Positions 44,844 to 56,606 of a stretch of DNA of 64,000 bases are shown here, piece after piece (position 1 is the first letter of the stretch; each line of letters opens with the position of its first letter). This DNA comes from Globisporangium splendens. Lineage: Eukaryota; Oomycota; Peronosporomycetes; Pythiales; Pythiaceae. A model generated the notes under the pieces. The model was not told the origin of the DNA, ran no database searches, and saw nothing but the letters and a program-made list of their open reading frames with translations. The translations under genes were made by a program, and so were the position numbers. Where the stretch lies: contig VFIW01000151.1 in the NCBI GenBank assembly GCA_006386115.1, positions 1-64,000 of the forward strand, read 5' to 3'.

Positions 44844-45484
44844 ATGGCACAAGTTCTTCGAATCGCTGCAGTGCTCGCACTTCTCGCAGTCTCGGCCACA
44901 GCAGAGTTGGCGACGAAGCCTCAAGTTGATGGCTTCGGCAAGCAAGTGACGCCGCACGGAATCAACCACGAGCCATCGCGCATGCTGGCGTCCGCGACCG
45001 GAAGTGGATCGGGTTCGGCTGCAGTCGGCGATGCATCGGCGGCGAACGCTGCGATCATTGCGCAATACACTGCAGCCAAGACGTTGCTCGAGAGTGTGTT
45101 CGCGGACCATGAGAGTCTGCTCGCGAAGCTCAAGGAGTTCGAGGCGACGGTGGAGGCCATTCTGAAGACGACTGTCGTCACGTCCGAGCAAGCGTTTGCG
45201 CAGCTCCGAGAGTTCTTGGCGTCTCTGCAATCGGATCCTGCGTTTGCAAGCGTCAAGGACAAGCTCGCTCCGATTGAAGCTGTGATCGGTCCAATCAGCG
45301 CCGGTAGCGAAGTGGCAGTGGTGGCGATGCTGCTGTCGGCGGGAGTGAAGTCGATGCTGCGTCGGGATCATCTGCGAGCAGCACCGTGACCACTCCAGCG
45401 CCGACCACGAGCAGCACTTCGACCATCGTGAGCGTCGTCACGCCAGTGACTGCTGCATTGGTTGCTGCGTATGCATCTTTCTAA
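44844..45484 (+). CDS. Secreted GPI-type protein with an apparent frameshift
   Basis: From ATG 44844 a signal peptide (MAQVLRIAAVLALLAVSATA) leads into a short variable segment and a helical domain (AAKTLLESVFADHESLLAKL; AQLREFLASLQSDPAFASV). The frame itself stops at 45389 (181 residues) after a run of basic residues foreign to the family. In another frame, beginning near 45340, the sequence reads ASGSSASSTVTTPAPTTSS and ends with a hydrophobic tail at TAA 45482-45484, exactly the Ser/Thr stem plus GPI signal seen in the two neighbours. A one-base change around GGCGGGAGTGAAG at about 45338-45350 would explain the break. It could be a genuine mutation giving a secreted, unanchored protein, or a sequence error. 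Confidence 0.65.
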
Positions 45485-45806
45485 TCTGTGGCTCAGAAAG
45501 CCTCGCTTTTATTAAGTGATTAATGTTTCTGCTGCACTGCGTGCTGGCTCCAAGCAAAGTAACATGATCACATGGCAATTTTGCAAGCAATGCTGTGCCT
45601 TGTCATTCACCTGATCAGTCGAATGATCGATGTTAGTACTATTCACAAATCTGCAAGTAAAGAAAGACTCGAGACTCGAATATGGAAGTGTGTGACGATT
45701 GCTTGCATCTAGAAAAGAACATATACAATGTCGGCATCGACTCAGAATCGGAACTGCCTACAGCAATCTCGTAAGCTGTGCTCGATGCTGACCAGTCCAT
45801 CCACAT
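45485..45806. other. Convergent 3' spacer
   Basis: About 320 A/T-rich bases between the third GPI-type gene (+) and the end of the AA17-like gene (-). No feature is seen. Confidence 0.45.
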
Positions 45807-46574
45807 CTAACGCATTTTGCGCTTGCACTTCTTGCCCGAGGTGGATGGAGCAGTCGTCTTCGTCGAGGTGGCAGGAGCCGTCGTGGCAGGCGTGCTGGAC
45901 TCGGCTGGGGCAGTAGTGGTGGCGGTGGGGGTCTCGGTGGCGTCAGCGGACACAGTGGCGCTTCCGCTTTCGCTGTCGCTGCCAGCGCTGCTGGCGCCGC
46001 TGAGAGGCACACAGTTGATGTACGGCTGCCATGGTGGGCTGTGGACCGCGAGCCAGTAGAACGTCAGACGCTTCTTGCCCTCACACTTGGCTTTCTCGTA
46101 CGGGACCGTGCCGTTCTTGTACGTGACCCAGCAGTTCGCAGTGTACGGCACGACGTTCTCATCGTCACACCAGGCTTCGCACGGACCTGGGTGGATGAAG
46201 CTGGTTCCCCACTGCAGCTTGTCAGGGAGAGCCTGGGGAGTGCCTTTAGGGTCGGAGAAGCCGCACTCAGTGCTCAACGGTGGCGAAGACGCACCCTTTG
46301 GGTCCTGGTACTTGAGGATGAAGTCCTTGAGGCTCATCTTCGGCTTCAAGGCTTTGAAAGCCGTGTCGAACGCGGCGTCGTTGGTGTCAGGACCAGCCGA
46401 GTATCCCATACCGGCAGGCGCTGGCATCACCGAGATGTCGATCGTCGAAGGGAAGCCACCACCGTAGCCTTTGAACGTCGGCGCTGGATCAGTCAGTTGG
46501 CCATGGGCGCTCACAGACGTGAGGGTCGCGAGTGCAGCAACGACCGCGAAAGCGCAGGTTTTGGCGGTGAACAT
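45807..46574 (-). CDS. Secreted AA17-like lytic polysaccharide monooxygenase
   Basis: 255 residues from an ATG at 46574; an in-frame extension upstream lacks a signal peptide. A 23-residue signal peptide ends SVSA and leaves His24 as the first mature residue (HGQLTDPAPTFKGYGG), the N-terminal copper-ligand histidine diagnostic of LPMOs. The core (about 24-190) has conserved Trp/Cys segments: WGTSFIHPGPCEAWCDD, NCWVTYKNG and RLTFYWLAVHSPPWQPY. The second copper histidine is likely in FIHPGP or AVHSPP. The overall wording fits the oomycete-specific AA17 family, known to cleave pectin (homogalacturonan) oxidatively during plant infection. A Ser/Thr-rich stem of about 55 residues ends in a basic tail (KKCKRKMR) rather than a GPI signal. 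Role: copper-dependent cleavage of plant cell-wall polysaccharide outside the cell. Substrate specificity is inferred from the family. Confidence 0.82.
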   Translation of the reverse strand: MFTAKTCAFAVVAALATLTSVSAHGQLTDPAPTFKGYGGGFPSTIDISVMPAPAGMGYSAGPDTNDAAFDTAFKALKPKMSLKDFILKYQDPKGASSPPLSTECGFSDPKGTPQALPDKLQWGTSFIHPGPCEAWCDDENVVPYTANCWVTYKNGTVPYEKAKCEGKKRLTFYWLAVHSPPWQPYINCVPLSGASSAGSDSESGSATVSADATETPTATTTAPAESSTPATTAPATSTKTTAPSTSGKKCKRKMR

Positions 46575-47802
46575 TGCAACTGGGAGGTGGTCGAGGCAAT
46601 CGGAATCGGGTTCTGCTGTTCTTCTGGCTGGTGCTTGAGCAGGAGCAGGAGAATCTGGAACTGAGCTCGAAGTTGCGCCGTGAAAAAGTCCTCCGGCATA
46701 AGCCAGGAGCAAAGGTTGCTCCTCGAGGTGGACGCTTGTCTTGAGACGGCGCAATGCCGTTGTGATACTGTGCGACCATCTGATTTCAGAGCATCGAAAC
46801 TATCTCCCGAAAAAACAGCTGGCAATGGTGAAATTGTCCTAATTCATTAGTTACCATCTTTAAACAGGATGTTACAATGTTGAAAATTCAAGTAGATGCA
46901 CTGTATGAAGGAGTATTGTCTATACTGGGTGCCATAAAACAAAGTTGATATGTCAGGAGCACTTGCTCTCTCGCAGCTCCTAAAGTATCCGTTTGGTCGC
47001 AACGTGGTGATTCACAAGCCAATCGTTCAATTGCGAGGCTTGTTCAAGCGTTGCTCTTCGGTGGGGAAGAAGCCCACAAAAGGAGCCTCGACTTTTCTGT
47101 TTTACATCTGGATGGCGTGGTTGAATAGAGACATTCGTTTGTCAAGCACAGGACGGTGGAGCGGTTAGCTTTGCTGTAACCTGAAAGTTCTTCGATCTAA
47201 AGAAACCTTGCCCAAGTCTTCTTGACAAACACAGACTTCTGGGGAGTGTGAAGGGATCAAAATGATCAGCCATCTGGATATCTGGATGTGTTCGACTCCC
47301 TCCAAAGTCACCAGAACCTACGATGCTGCTCATGCCTCTCGAGTCTAGAACTTCTACGCTTGGCCAATCTTCACTCCAACCCAGTGAAGCAAGAGCAACG
47401 ATGCACCAATTTGAAGAGGAGACAGAGGATTGGCTGATCGAAATGTGGTCCTCTGCATTGTGACACTTGACGATGCGCTACAGCGCATTGCTCTACTGTG
47501 GCATCGCCGTTGCCATGAGAGCTCATGTGTAAACGGTCTCAAACAAGACTCGAAACAGAAAGCTCGAGTCCAGTCTTCATGTCACAAGCTATTGTAGGCG
47601 AGAGCAATTCCATTTGTCCCCTAACTGAAGTGCAGACAAAGTGTTGAGAGGCCAAGGCGCCTAAGAAACTGCAGTCAGCGACATAAAACGAACCTCGAGC
47701 CACACGATATCGTTGTCTCTGTGCCACAAGGTCGGCCAATAGCATTGTCATTTTTAAAGAGGTTTTTGGCACTTCAATTTTGAAGTCGAGTTTGTCATTT
47801 GA
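46575..47802. other. Intergenic, 5' side of the AA17-like gene
   Basis: 1.2 kb without a believable gene. It should hold the AA17-like gene promoter next to 46575. Confidence 0.45.
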
Positions 47803-48210
47803 CTATTTGTAATACATCAGTTCTGTAAGTATTCCAGAGGTGTTCAATGACGTGCATTCGAGGATCAATTCTCGGTGTGCATCGTGACTCACCTCGAGGT
47901 ACTTTCTCGTAGCGACAAAGACGCTTTGAATGAATTCGTTTTGGAACCAGGTTCTCAAGTATCGTGTCCCCCAATCAGATGTCCTACTTGACAGAATGCG
48001 TTCGAGTCTTGTTACAAGACCAGACAGAGACCCAGGAAATTGCAAAACGCTGCGCTGGTCGAGCGCTTTCACCTTGTGAGACTCCCTCGTGGCATGTGTG
48101 CTTTTGGATGGCTGTCGCCGCTGTTCTCGTTGTTCGTACTCAAGTGAGGAACCATCGCAGAGTACAGAGGAGGGTGGTACTGACGGATCGCTGGTCTCTG
48201 ATTGGCTCAT
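47803..48210 (-). CDS. Hypothetical protein, 135 residues
   Basis: An open frame with ATG at 48210 and a stop at 47803. It has a polar N-terminal half (Ser, Glu, Arg-rich) and a helical C-terminal half (WFQNEFIQSVFVATRKYLEV; AHRELILECTSL). There is no signal peptide, membrane segment or known motif. The composition is protein-like, but no family is recognised and no flanking exon is obvious, so it may be a chance frame or an exon of a decayed gene. It lies alone between the AA17-like gene and the palindrome. Confidence 0.25.
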   Translation of the reverse strand: MSQSETSDPSVPPSSVLCDGSSLEYEQREQRRQPSKSTHATRESHKVKALDQRSVLQFPGSLSGLVTRLERILSSRTSDWGTRYLRTWFQNEFIQSVFVATRKYLEVSHDAHRELILECTSLNTSGILTELMYYK

Positions 48211-49441
48211 GGCAGACTGACCAGCTGCGATGGACAGTCGCAGTGTTATCCTGTCTTGCGCAACTGACTGAGGCTTTCTCTAGCGTGTCTTGTAAAGAGG
48301 TCATATTCTATACAAGGGAGAGTTGCACAGCCCAAATGTTTCGAGGTGTTCGCTGAGGTGAGCGGAACAGAAAAACAGCCTTGCCTCTGTTCATAAACAG
48401 CAACAAGTCACAAGACCATGCATGATGCTTTGACACCAGCCACATCCGTCACCTACACATCGAACTGATAGACAGCTGCGTTTGTGTTTCAATCCTGGCA
48501 AGTTGAGCATTTCAGCTCTGTTGTACCAGGCGACTCAATCCTAAAAAGAAAAAAGAAAACATTCAGACTTCCATTGCTGTGCGCAAGCGCACACCTAGAG
48601 ACTATCTATCAAACGGTTCCACATACCATGCGAGCCTCAATTCGATCGCTTCAGCACACACGATTCGCGCCATTCCAATGTCTTCAGAGAACAGATGATT
48701 GGATATTTTCGATGTCAACAAGATTGCATTCGTCTCTCTCAGAGAGCATTCATTAACTTGAATGGCTGCTACTGTACAAGTGAGTTTGAACACTTTTGAC
48801 AATTCAAAGAGATGATTGGCCAGCTGCAGCAAGCCAGCCACAGTCCTGTTAAAATCGATCTCATCAATAATATCATAATTGGTTCATCCAGAATGGGTCC
48901 ACATCTTCAAACTGTTGGACACTCTTCTATCTTGTCTTACTCTTTAAATCAATATATGATCACCTCATGAAACAGCTGATAATGTGAAAATTGATCACGG
49001 AATCAGGTGTTTCCGAAATTTGGGAATGTGGTCCCACACGACTCATTCTCAACGAATGAACCGAGCAGTTTGCTGCATCTCTCCATGCGCATTTGCCAAC
49101 GCACTCCCCTGTGCAAACACCCGCATCAGCTGGCTAACGCGGTCCTCAGTCTTGCCTGCGTCCGTCCCACCAGCTCAGCTGCAACAGCCCCCTCGTCTTT
49201 TTCTCTCGTTGGTGTGCCCGAAGGAGAAGGTCCGCGCGTTTTCTCAAGTTGTGGTTGTTGTGTGCGGTTGTATCTGCTGATATCACTCCATTACAATTGC
49301 ATATTTCTTGCAGTCTTACTGTCTCGGTATGCATTTATTGTTGGTATTTGTGCAGATGAATCGCTGACATGAGGCAAACAAGCTGCAAAAGTATCACCAA
49401 GAGAGCGATATGTGCTGTGGGTGTTGCTTGCTGGAACAATG
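48211..49441. other. Intergenic up to the left palindrome edge
   Basis: No gene was recognised. Frames at about 49007-49372 overlap on both strands without family motifs. The palindrome begins abruptly at 49442. Confidence 0.4.
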
Positions 49442-49641
49442 GGCTACTGCTGTCGAGAGGGTGAACTGATCTCGTGCACACTGACAAAATAGCTGGTGGC
49501 TACGGAACCGATTCCTCGAGCCACACTAGCTCCGTGCCTATTTTGTTTGATGTTAAAGCCAACTGGACGAACTGCGTAACGAGAGAAAAGCCGTGTTCTT
49601 AGCTGCATCGCAGCAACTTTGTCGGCTGCCTGTGACTTCCG

Positions 49642-50529
49642 TCAAGAAGAATGGCCAATCTGTGTGTATGTTTGCTGCTCGAACACACGCACTGACGTTT
49701 CGCTAGACTCAACCTTAGATCTCGAATCGAGAGAACGAAGGCGCACCTCGAGCAGCTGATTGGCACGCAAGGTGATGTTTAATCGCTTTAATAGACAGCA
49801 ACGAAGTCTTGATTGGTGTACTTTGTCGCATTGAGCATTCTGCGTGGCAAAAGATTCAAGAACGTCCATCGCAGTCTCTCGATGCGAACCCGAGCATGCT
49901 AGGCTCGTGAGCACGTGCCGGTTGAAAGATACACAATTTAGTGGGACATGTTCATAGGATTTTCTGGTGTAGCGTTCAATTTGTCGTTCCTGGTGCGCGA
50001 TGTCAACAGTTTGGCGCAACAAAAGACCCAGAGCATCCTGACAAAAGCTGCGTTTGAATGCAAAAATATGGTTGTGATTCCTTGAACACTGTGTTTGTGA
50101 TGCGTTGAACACAGAAACGGTAGCGAAATTACAACTTTGGTTTGAGCATTTGCTCCATGAAGCTGAAAGGAAGACTGTGACACAATCACAGAGAGCGAGA
50201 TTGTCGACTTCGTGAATATCAGAAGGTGAATTGATTCAACTGATCTTGTCCAAACAATGTCCGTTGGTGCATGGAGGAGTCATGCCGAGAAAGGTAAGGA
50301 AAGCGTCCAACGGGGATAAATTCATCTTGAACGTGAAACCAGATGCGAAACATTGACTCGACGTGGTCTGAATCATGACAAACCGATGAACTACCGCATT
50401 GACATCACATGCCAGAAGTAGCATAGCCTTGCTCCTGCTTGCAATTGTTGCTTTCAGGTCCAGAGTGGCGATTTCGTTGAGGATTGAGGGATTGCTGACA
50501 AAAGTGTCAAGTCGATGTCGAGTTTTTAC
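49642..50529 (-). pseudogene. Uncharacterised frame with one TGA (left copy)
   Basis: Mirror image of 59705-60592. The first segment runs from ATG 50424 (MLLLACDVNAVVHRFVMIQ) to TGA at 50238-50236. The same frame then stays open for 198 more codons, through LLLRQTVDIAHQERQIERY and NITLRANQLLEVRLRSLD, to 49642. The two halves are protein-like and helical, but no family is recognised. The stop is present in both arms, so it predates the duplication or was copied by conversion. It lies downstream of the 815-residue gene on the same strand. Confidence 0.4.
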
Positions 50530-50907
50530 TCAAGGAAAAATAAACACAAAGCACGAACGGCGTCACAAGGAAGTTCCAACGCAAGTGGTTCGGTGCTGAG
50601 TACGTGACGTGATTGTGTTTGGCATGACCCGTCACGCACCTTCACGCATTTCAACTGAGGATAAAGCATATCAAATGACGAAAACCCCGATTCCAATCTT
50701 TGTCATCGTTCTCTTTTCCTTCTGTTGAAAAGAGGCAGCCAGACTGAATTTTGTGGAAGACCGAGACGAGGTACGAAGAATGCATTCGTTCTGCTGCACG
50801 CTTGACTCGTATTATTCTTTTGATCACTGGAGTTAACAACTCAATAGTCGTACTTCCGAAGCTGTCCAATAAACATGAATAAACAAAATCGCACGTCATG
50901 TCGATCA

Positions 50908-53550
50908 CTACAATTGCTGGTATTCGCATTTTAGTTCGTTGTGAGGCGTCCACTGTAACGTTTCCCACATGGCGTGTCGAGCTCGACTCGAGAGCACGTC
51001 AACGTCTGCTTCTTTCTGCGTAGCTGGAGTACACGTGGCATGACCAACAGACACGGATGCAGCAATAATCTGCTCAAACCTAGAGCCACCAGCCTCCAAA
51101 GAGTCAACATCCTGAAGCTGCAATCGCATGGAGATGCACCGAGCGGCAATAATACTACTGTCAAGGCCGCTGCGAGGATCAGCTGCTGGCTTCTTGAACG
51201 CATAAAACCACAGCGTGATCGAGGATGTCGAGTGATCCAGGACGCCAACGTAGTCTCCATACACCCATTCTCCATCTCGTGTTGCCGCCATTGTCGAGAT
51301 TCCGTTCGGAAATGCACGAAAGACTCGATGCTTTCCATCGAGTGTAAGCCGAGTGAACGGCCAAGGCTCTCCACGGATCGACCCGTTTCGATGCGCAAAC
51401 CCAGACGTAATTTCAAGGGAAGCTGATTTGCTGCACAGGGAAATTTGCACACTTGAGAGTTGCTGGATGGTCGAGAGCACCTCGAATACCTTGTATTGGC
51501 TCCATTTATGACCAAGACTTGACTTTGGATAATTGTTTTCGTGCTCTCCGTGAATGTGACGAAGTCGAAAAGTATCGGAATCCAGCAGCCATCGACCATC
51601 CCACCGCCGTCTCCACTGCTCGTCATTGTAATTTTGCTTTGTAATCGCACGTGACACAAGGTGGCGACTTTGCTTCCGTTCCTCGTTCCACGCTATAAAT
51701 ACTTCTCTCGTCTGCGCACAGAAACCTCGTAACATCGCCGGCTTTGGTGCAGCAATCCGCATCAATTCGCGAAGTGGACCACGCATCTCTTTGTACATCT
51801 CGCACTGGTGCACGCATGTCAGAATCTCATCCACGAGCGATGGAATCGTCGTGTTGCTTTTGCAAAGCGCGTTCGTGAGCACTTTGTAGACTCCGTTCAT
51901 CAACCCTGCAAATTGTTCCCATTGCTCCAACTTGGTCGGAAATATACTCGAGTGAACGTGGAATGTCGATGTGGCAAGCTCGTGGAGCTGTGCCGACGTG
52001 AATGCTTCAACCAGTAGATCTGCACATTGGCTGAGGACGTGGTAATGCTGCTCACTTGCTCCTGGACCTCGATTGCTTCCATGATGCCGAAGCGAGTGCT
52101 GACTTGTCAATGCTGAAAGAGAGAACCGGGATAACAATACGCGAGATCGTCGGTCATAATTGTTTGCTCGCTGCATCGGCATCTCCGTCCAGTGCTGTCG
52201 TAAATCGGATTCTAGTTGGACGACACACTCCCAAAACTCGCCATCCATTGCCAAATGCGCGATGAAATGGTGCAGAATAGAGAGCTCGCGAACGTGTTTC
52301 ATGGTCTTCGCGTGGCTTCCGCTCTGCCAAAACAACTTTTCATCCATTTCTTGTTGCATTTGGCGTTCCACAGCAGCTTGATCATGCACAAATTGGGACT
52401 CCGCAGCCGAAGGCAAGGGCTTCGTATCCAACTGCAGCGCAGCGTCGAGACTTCCATACCGTAATCCGAGCAAAATGTCACCCGCACCATCGTCATCGTG
52501 AACGCTAAAGCTCTGAGCGTCTCCAAAATGACGCGCATTATCTGGAATACCTGGCTCGATCTTGATGGGGACATCGCGCTCCGAGTCGGTGCTGGAACCA
52601 TCCTGACTGCTGTTTTCCGATTCGTTAAACACTGCGCCACCTGCTCTCAGTTTCTTGCGCCTCTGGTTTTCACCGGCACGCCTGTACGAGAGTAGAGTAA
52701 ATCCTGGCGATGCATGCCGACCGATGACCGTCGCAATTTGACCCCCGCGTCCAAACTCAGCATCATGATAGCCCTTCATTGCCAGCTCCAGACGCATGAC
52801 GTACGCTCGCAGGTAATGCTTCATTTCTCGCTGGCTCTTGGTTGCTCCGCTTTCGTATCCGTAGTACCACTTGGGGAACCGGTAGTTGTTCATCACGTAC
52901 AGGATCGAGTTCTAAGGAAGAAAAAAGAGAAGAAGAAAAAGATTGCAAGAAGATAAACGACTTATGAGTCTCTCTCAATACCCCAGATGGAAGAGTTCGT
53001 GGGACGTACCGGCGGCAACTTTCGCTGCCTCCCTTCGCTTTCCCTGTAGGCGCGAACCCAAACGGACTCGACGCTGTCCTGCGGAAGCCACTGATGCACA
53101 ATCTCTGGTGGGAGCGTGACGCGCTCCCCATGGGAGAGTTTGCGGGCAGTGCCGTCTGCATAAATCGTTGTCCCTGTAATTGATGTCTCAAAGCGTGCGC
53201 AGATGACGATCTCGTCGTCGCGCACGATCGACGCATCGACAAACGTCACAAGGATGTGGAGCGAGCATCCGCAATAGCAGCGCGGTTTGTGGTCTGGACA
53301 GCAGTGCGGGAAGCAGCGCATGATTTTGGTGCCGCGCTTTCGATTGCTCCTGTGTAACATAAGATAAGCAAAAGCACAGCGTCCCAGTTGTGTGAGTACT
53401 CCAGCAGTGTCAAGCTTTTCAGTAAACTCGGACTCAACCACCTCACCGTGTGTACTCCTTCTGGAACACAGGATGGTCGCAATTGTACCGGAGGAATTTA
53501 CACGCCACCACCTCCACCATTGTCGATCGTAATACGTCCATTACTTGCAT
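50908..53550 (-). CDS. Conserved oomycete-type protein of unknown function, 815 residues (left copy)
   Basis: Exons on the minus strand: 53550-53447, 53349-53010 and 52911-50908, GT-AG introns of 97 and 98 bases; 815 residues, same structure as the right copy. Exon 1 gives MQVMDVLRSTMVEVVACKFL. Joining exon 2 yields a compact Cys/His stretch (MRCFPHCCPDHKPRCYCGC, about residues 50-68) that may bind metal, followed by a beta-rich domain ending WVRAYRESEG. Exon 3 starts NSILYVMNNYRFPKWYYGYE. A polar linker has VPIKIEPG, a sumoylation-type site, then helices and a beta-rich C-terminal domain (about 600-760) with DGEWVYGDYVGVLDHSTSSI. No catalytic motif, signal peptide or membrane segment; a nuclear or cytosolic regulator is possible. 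I recall similar uncharacterised proteins only from oomycetes. Confidence 0.85.
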
Positions 53551-53619
53551 CTGGTTGCCTTAAATCCGCGAGACCAACCAGCCGCCTCGTGCTCCTTACA
53601 CTTCCACACCAATGCACCG

Positions 53620-53627
53620 TTTATATA
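53620..53627 (-). promoter_or_regulatory. TATA box of the left 815-residue gene
   Basis: TATATAAA on the minus strand, 70 bases before the start codon at 53550. Its mirror copy is at 56607-56614. TATA boxes are uncommon in oomycete promoters, so this is noteworthy. Confidence 0.55.
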
Positions 53628-53953
53628 TGGAGCAGATGCGTCACTTGACAGACCGTTCGTATCTCGCACGACGCGCTCCTGTTACCTACGAGCCGAGGCG
53701 GACGCCACAAGACCAGCAGAGGAATGGCGAACGCAGTGCTGCGTCCACGTTCGCGTTCCGCACACGTTGCTGTCGCTGGCAGCGCAGGTGTCTCCTTCGG
53801 ATGGCTGCCGCCTCCACCACCGCCACCGCGGAACTCGGCGCTGTTCTTGCTGCCAATGAGGAACGCAACAGGAGGAACAGACTGACCTGCTGGGGAGGAC
53901 AGTTGCGGTGTGGACCACATCTGAGACTGTCGAAACTGCACACTGACTCCATT

Positions 53954-54183
53954 TGAGTCAACACACTCAGCCTCTTCTCGAGAGTCTGAAAGCTCGAAAA
54001 CTCCCACTGGTCAATCGCTTCCAGCTCAAGCCTCCCAACGTGTTTGCCCCATTTGTGTCCTCGCTCATAGTCAGCTTGAACTTGTTGCTCCTTCTGTCTG
54101 ATAACAGTAATCGAGATACTTTAAAACTTGAAACTGACTCCATGCGAGCAATGCAATCGAGACACTTTAAAAGTGACTCCATT
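53954..54183. mobile_element. Possible 230-base insertion at the left inner edge
   Basis: TGACTCCATT occurs at 53944-53953 and at 54174-54183, with a near copy (TGACTCCATG) at 54135. In the right arm the same point has a single copy (56281-56290, reverse complement) and the flanks are contiguous. Removing 230 bases restores alignment. It looks like an insertion with a 10-base target duplication, or a local duplication. No transposase and no clear inverted ends are seen. Confidence 0.35.
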
Positions 54184-56280
54184 CGAGAGACACTTGTCTT
54201 GGAAAATGGAGTGTCACTTGTATAATGGTGCTTGGAGCCTCTGTATAAGGACGCACATTGTAAGACCACGAACAGTTTGTTTGCTGATGCTGTTCGAGCA
54301 CAAAAGAGTTTACCTCTATTCAAGAACACGCAAGTTCTTGAACAGGAGACTTTGGAGAATAATTACGTTGCCTTCTCATGTGTCGTCGTTATGGCGGTAT
54401 TGAGGGCTCCAGGTGCACCTTCAGACGCTCCTTTCTTGGTGCTGCTGTGGCCATACTGCTCGTTTGACGCACTGGAGCGAGATACACATGGCACTGCGGA
54501 ATATACGTGCATAGAGAGAAAACAAGACTCATGCTTTGCTGCCCGTTCCTTGAGTCCGTTTTGGTGTTGTAGCGAACGCCGTCCCAAACTCGTCAGTCAA
54601 CATGCTGCTTGTCTCGCATGGGGACTCAATCAAGCTGTGTCGTCCACAAATGGGTTCCATTGTTGCTCACTGTGCGTCAGGTCACCATCGTGCGTTGGCT
54701 TTGTGAATTTGCGCTGAGGCAGCAATCCATGGTTCTTTGTCGTCTCTCTGTTTCTGATCCTGTGCAAATACATTGACTCTCTAACGCAAATGGTCTCCTG
54801 CATTTACTTGTCTGTGTTTCGGATAATCTAATGACTTGCTTCAAATAATGCTGATATGACAAAGTACCTCCGATTGTATCAATTTAATGCAAATGGAGAA
54901 CGGATAGACCAGAATTGTGAGAATCGCTCGTTGTCTCCGAACACTAACACGTGTCCAGAAGCGCTCGCCCGCTCCAAGATGTACACTTGCCCTCAACACG
55001 TATGCCGCTCGCATCGCATTGCTGCCAGTTCCAAGTCCACCTCGCCAAGACAGAGAGAGTGGTCATCCACTCATTCCTCAGACGTCCACACCTTCGCTGT
55101 GCCATTCACTGCTTGCTTGTAGCGTGTCTGTGATCTCCATTTATGTGCGTGGTGACGGTTGTGTCAGTGATTAACAAGTTGGTCGATTTGAGAGAGCAGA
55201 GAGCTGAAAGAATGGAGGTCAAGTGTGTGAACAACATTCACATTCAGCCTCTCTAAATGGATATATGACATCCAATACGAATATGAAAATGCGCCTGTCG
55301 CGTTCGTGACTTCACATGAGGACAGCAGCGGAAACAGACATGAGACGCATCATGAGCAAGTGAGGACGGCGACGACGAGCTACCACAGACCAAGTGCGAA
55401 CCAACCATTCCGTTGATGGACAGACTCGCATTTGGCACAGACACATGTCGCCATTAACGATGCCGTGCGACGCGTCCAAGGTCAGTTGCGCCGTGTTTAC
55501 TGTGCTGTTCGACCATTCGCACTCTGCTTGCCCATCCACTGCCCTGATGTAAAATTGTTGGGGGTAAATGAAGACTCTCGCGCGTGTTTATTGCCAGCTG
55601 AGGATGAAGAATTGACATTCTGAGGTGATGAAACGAGTGGGTTTGATGCATAACAAGTTGTCCTTCAATGACGATTGTTCTAGCTGTAAACTGTGATATT
55701 TGGGAGTGGGATTGCGGCTCTGGGTTGATTTTTGTCAAAGATACCTTGATTTCAAGTGGCAAGACAGAACACCACACCACCCGAAGATGCTTGAGGCACA
55801 ATCAATTTTCATATTCAGATGGAATTGTCAGGCTGCTCACACAACCTCGGTTGACAAAGAGGGAAGAGACTCAGACAGGTTTGTTTCGACTAGATTGCAG
55901 CTCTCATTTTATGAACCATGTGCAAAGAAGACTGTTTAAACGTGAGCTATACCCCCATGCATGCATATGAAATCGCCTTCTTTCTGCATTATCCACAGCG
56001 TCAGGTGTGTCTTACTCCCGTTCGTCACAGGAGCAACGCAACCTTAACTGAGCAAACAAAGGAACGCAAATCGTGGTTGAAGGCGCACCTGAAGGCTTCA
56101 ACATGCTCATAGCCACCATTGGGTGGCACAAAAGGCAGCAGTGGAGATTTTGTTGGAGAGGTTTCTGTTCAGGACTTGCTTGTTCTTGAATAGAGATTTG
56201 CTCATTTTGAACTCGTCCTTACACAGAGGATCAAGAGACCTCTTTACAAGCAATAACCCTTCCAAGAGAAGTGTCCCTCG
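53954..56280. other. 2.3-kb spacer of the palindrome
   Basis: Unique DNA between the arms. Its outer parts are still related: left 54184 to about 54370 and right 56280 to about 56110 (reverse complement) share phrases such as TATTCAAGAACA and CTCTGT(A/G)TAAGGACG at about 75% identity. The left side has 230 extra bases (53954-54183). The centre (about 54400-56100) shows no gene I trust. Confidence 0.5.
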
Positions 56281-56606
56281 AATGGAGTCAGTATGCAGTT
56301 TCGACAGTCTCAGATGTGGTCCACACCGCAACTGTCCTCCCCAGCAGGTCAGTCTGTTCCTCCTGTTGCGTTCCTCATTGGCAGCAAGAACAGCGCCGAG
56401 TTCCGCGGTGGCGGTGGTGGAGGCGGCAGCCATCCGAAGGAGACACCTGCGCTGCCAGCGACAGCAACGTGTGCGGAACGCGAACGTGGACGCAGCACTG
56501 CGTTCGCCATTCCTCTGCTGGTCTTGTGGCGTCCGCCTCGGCTCGTAGGTAACAGGAGCGCGTCGTGCGAGATACGAACGGTCTGTCAAGTGACGCATCT
56601 GCTCCA

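Larger units (their letters stand above)
49442..53953. repeat. Left arm of a 4.5-kb inverted duplication
   Basis: 49442-53953 is the reverse complement of 56281-60792; paired positions always sum to 110,234, so there are no net indels. A handful of substitutions were noticed (for example residue pairs H/R, Y/C and MQR/IQQ in the encoded protein), so identity is about 99% or more. The arm carries the 815-residue gene, its promoter and a decayed frame. Confidence 0.95.

Noticed and set aside
41779..45484. RxLR or Crinkler effectors
   Set aside because: No RxLR-dEER or LxLFLAK motif follows the signal peptides. SRML in the third protein is not an RxLR motif.
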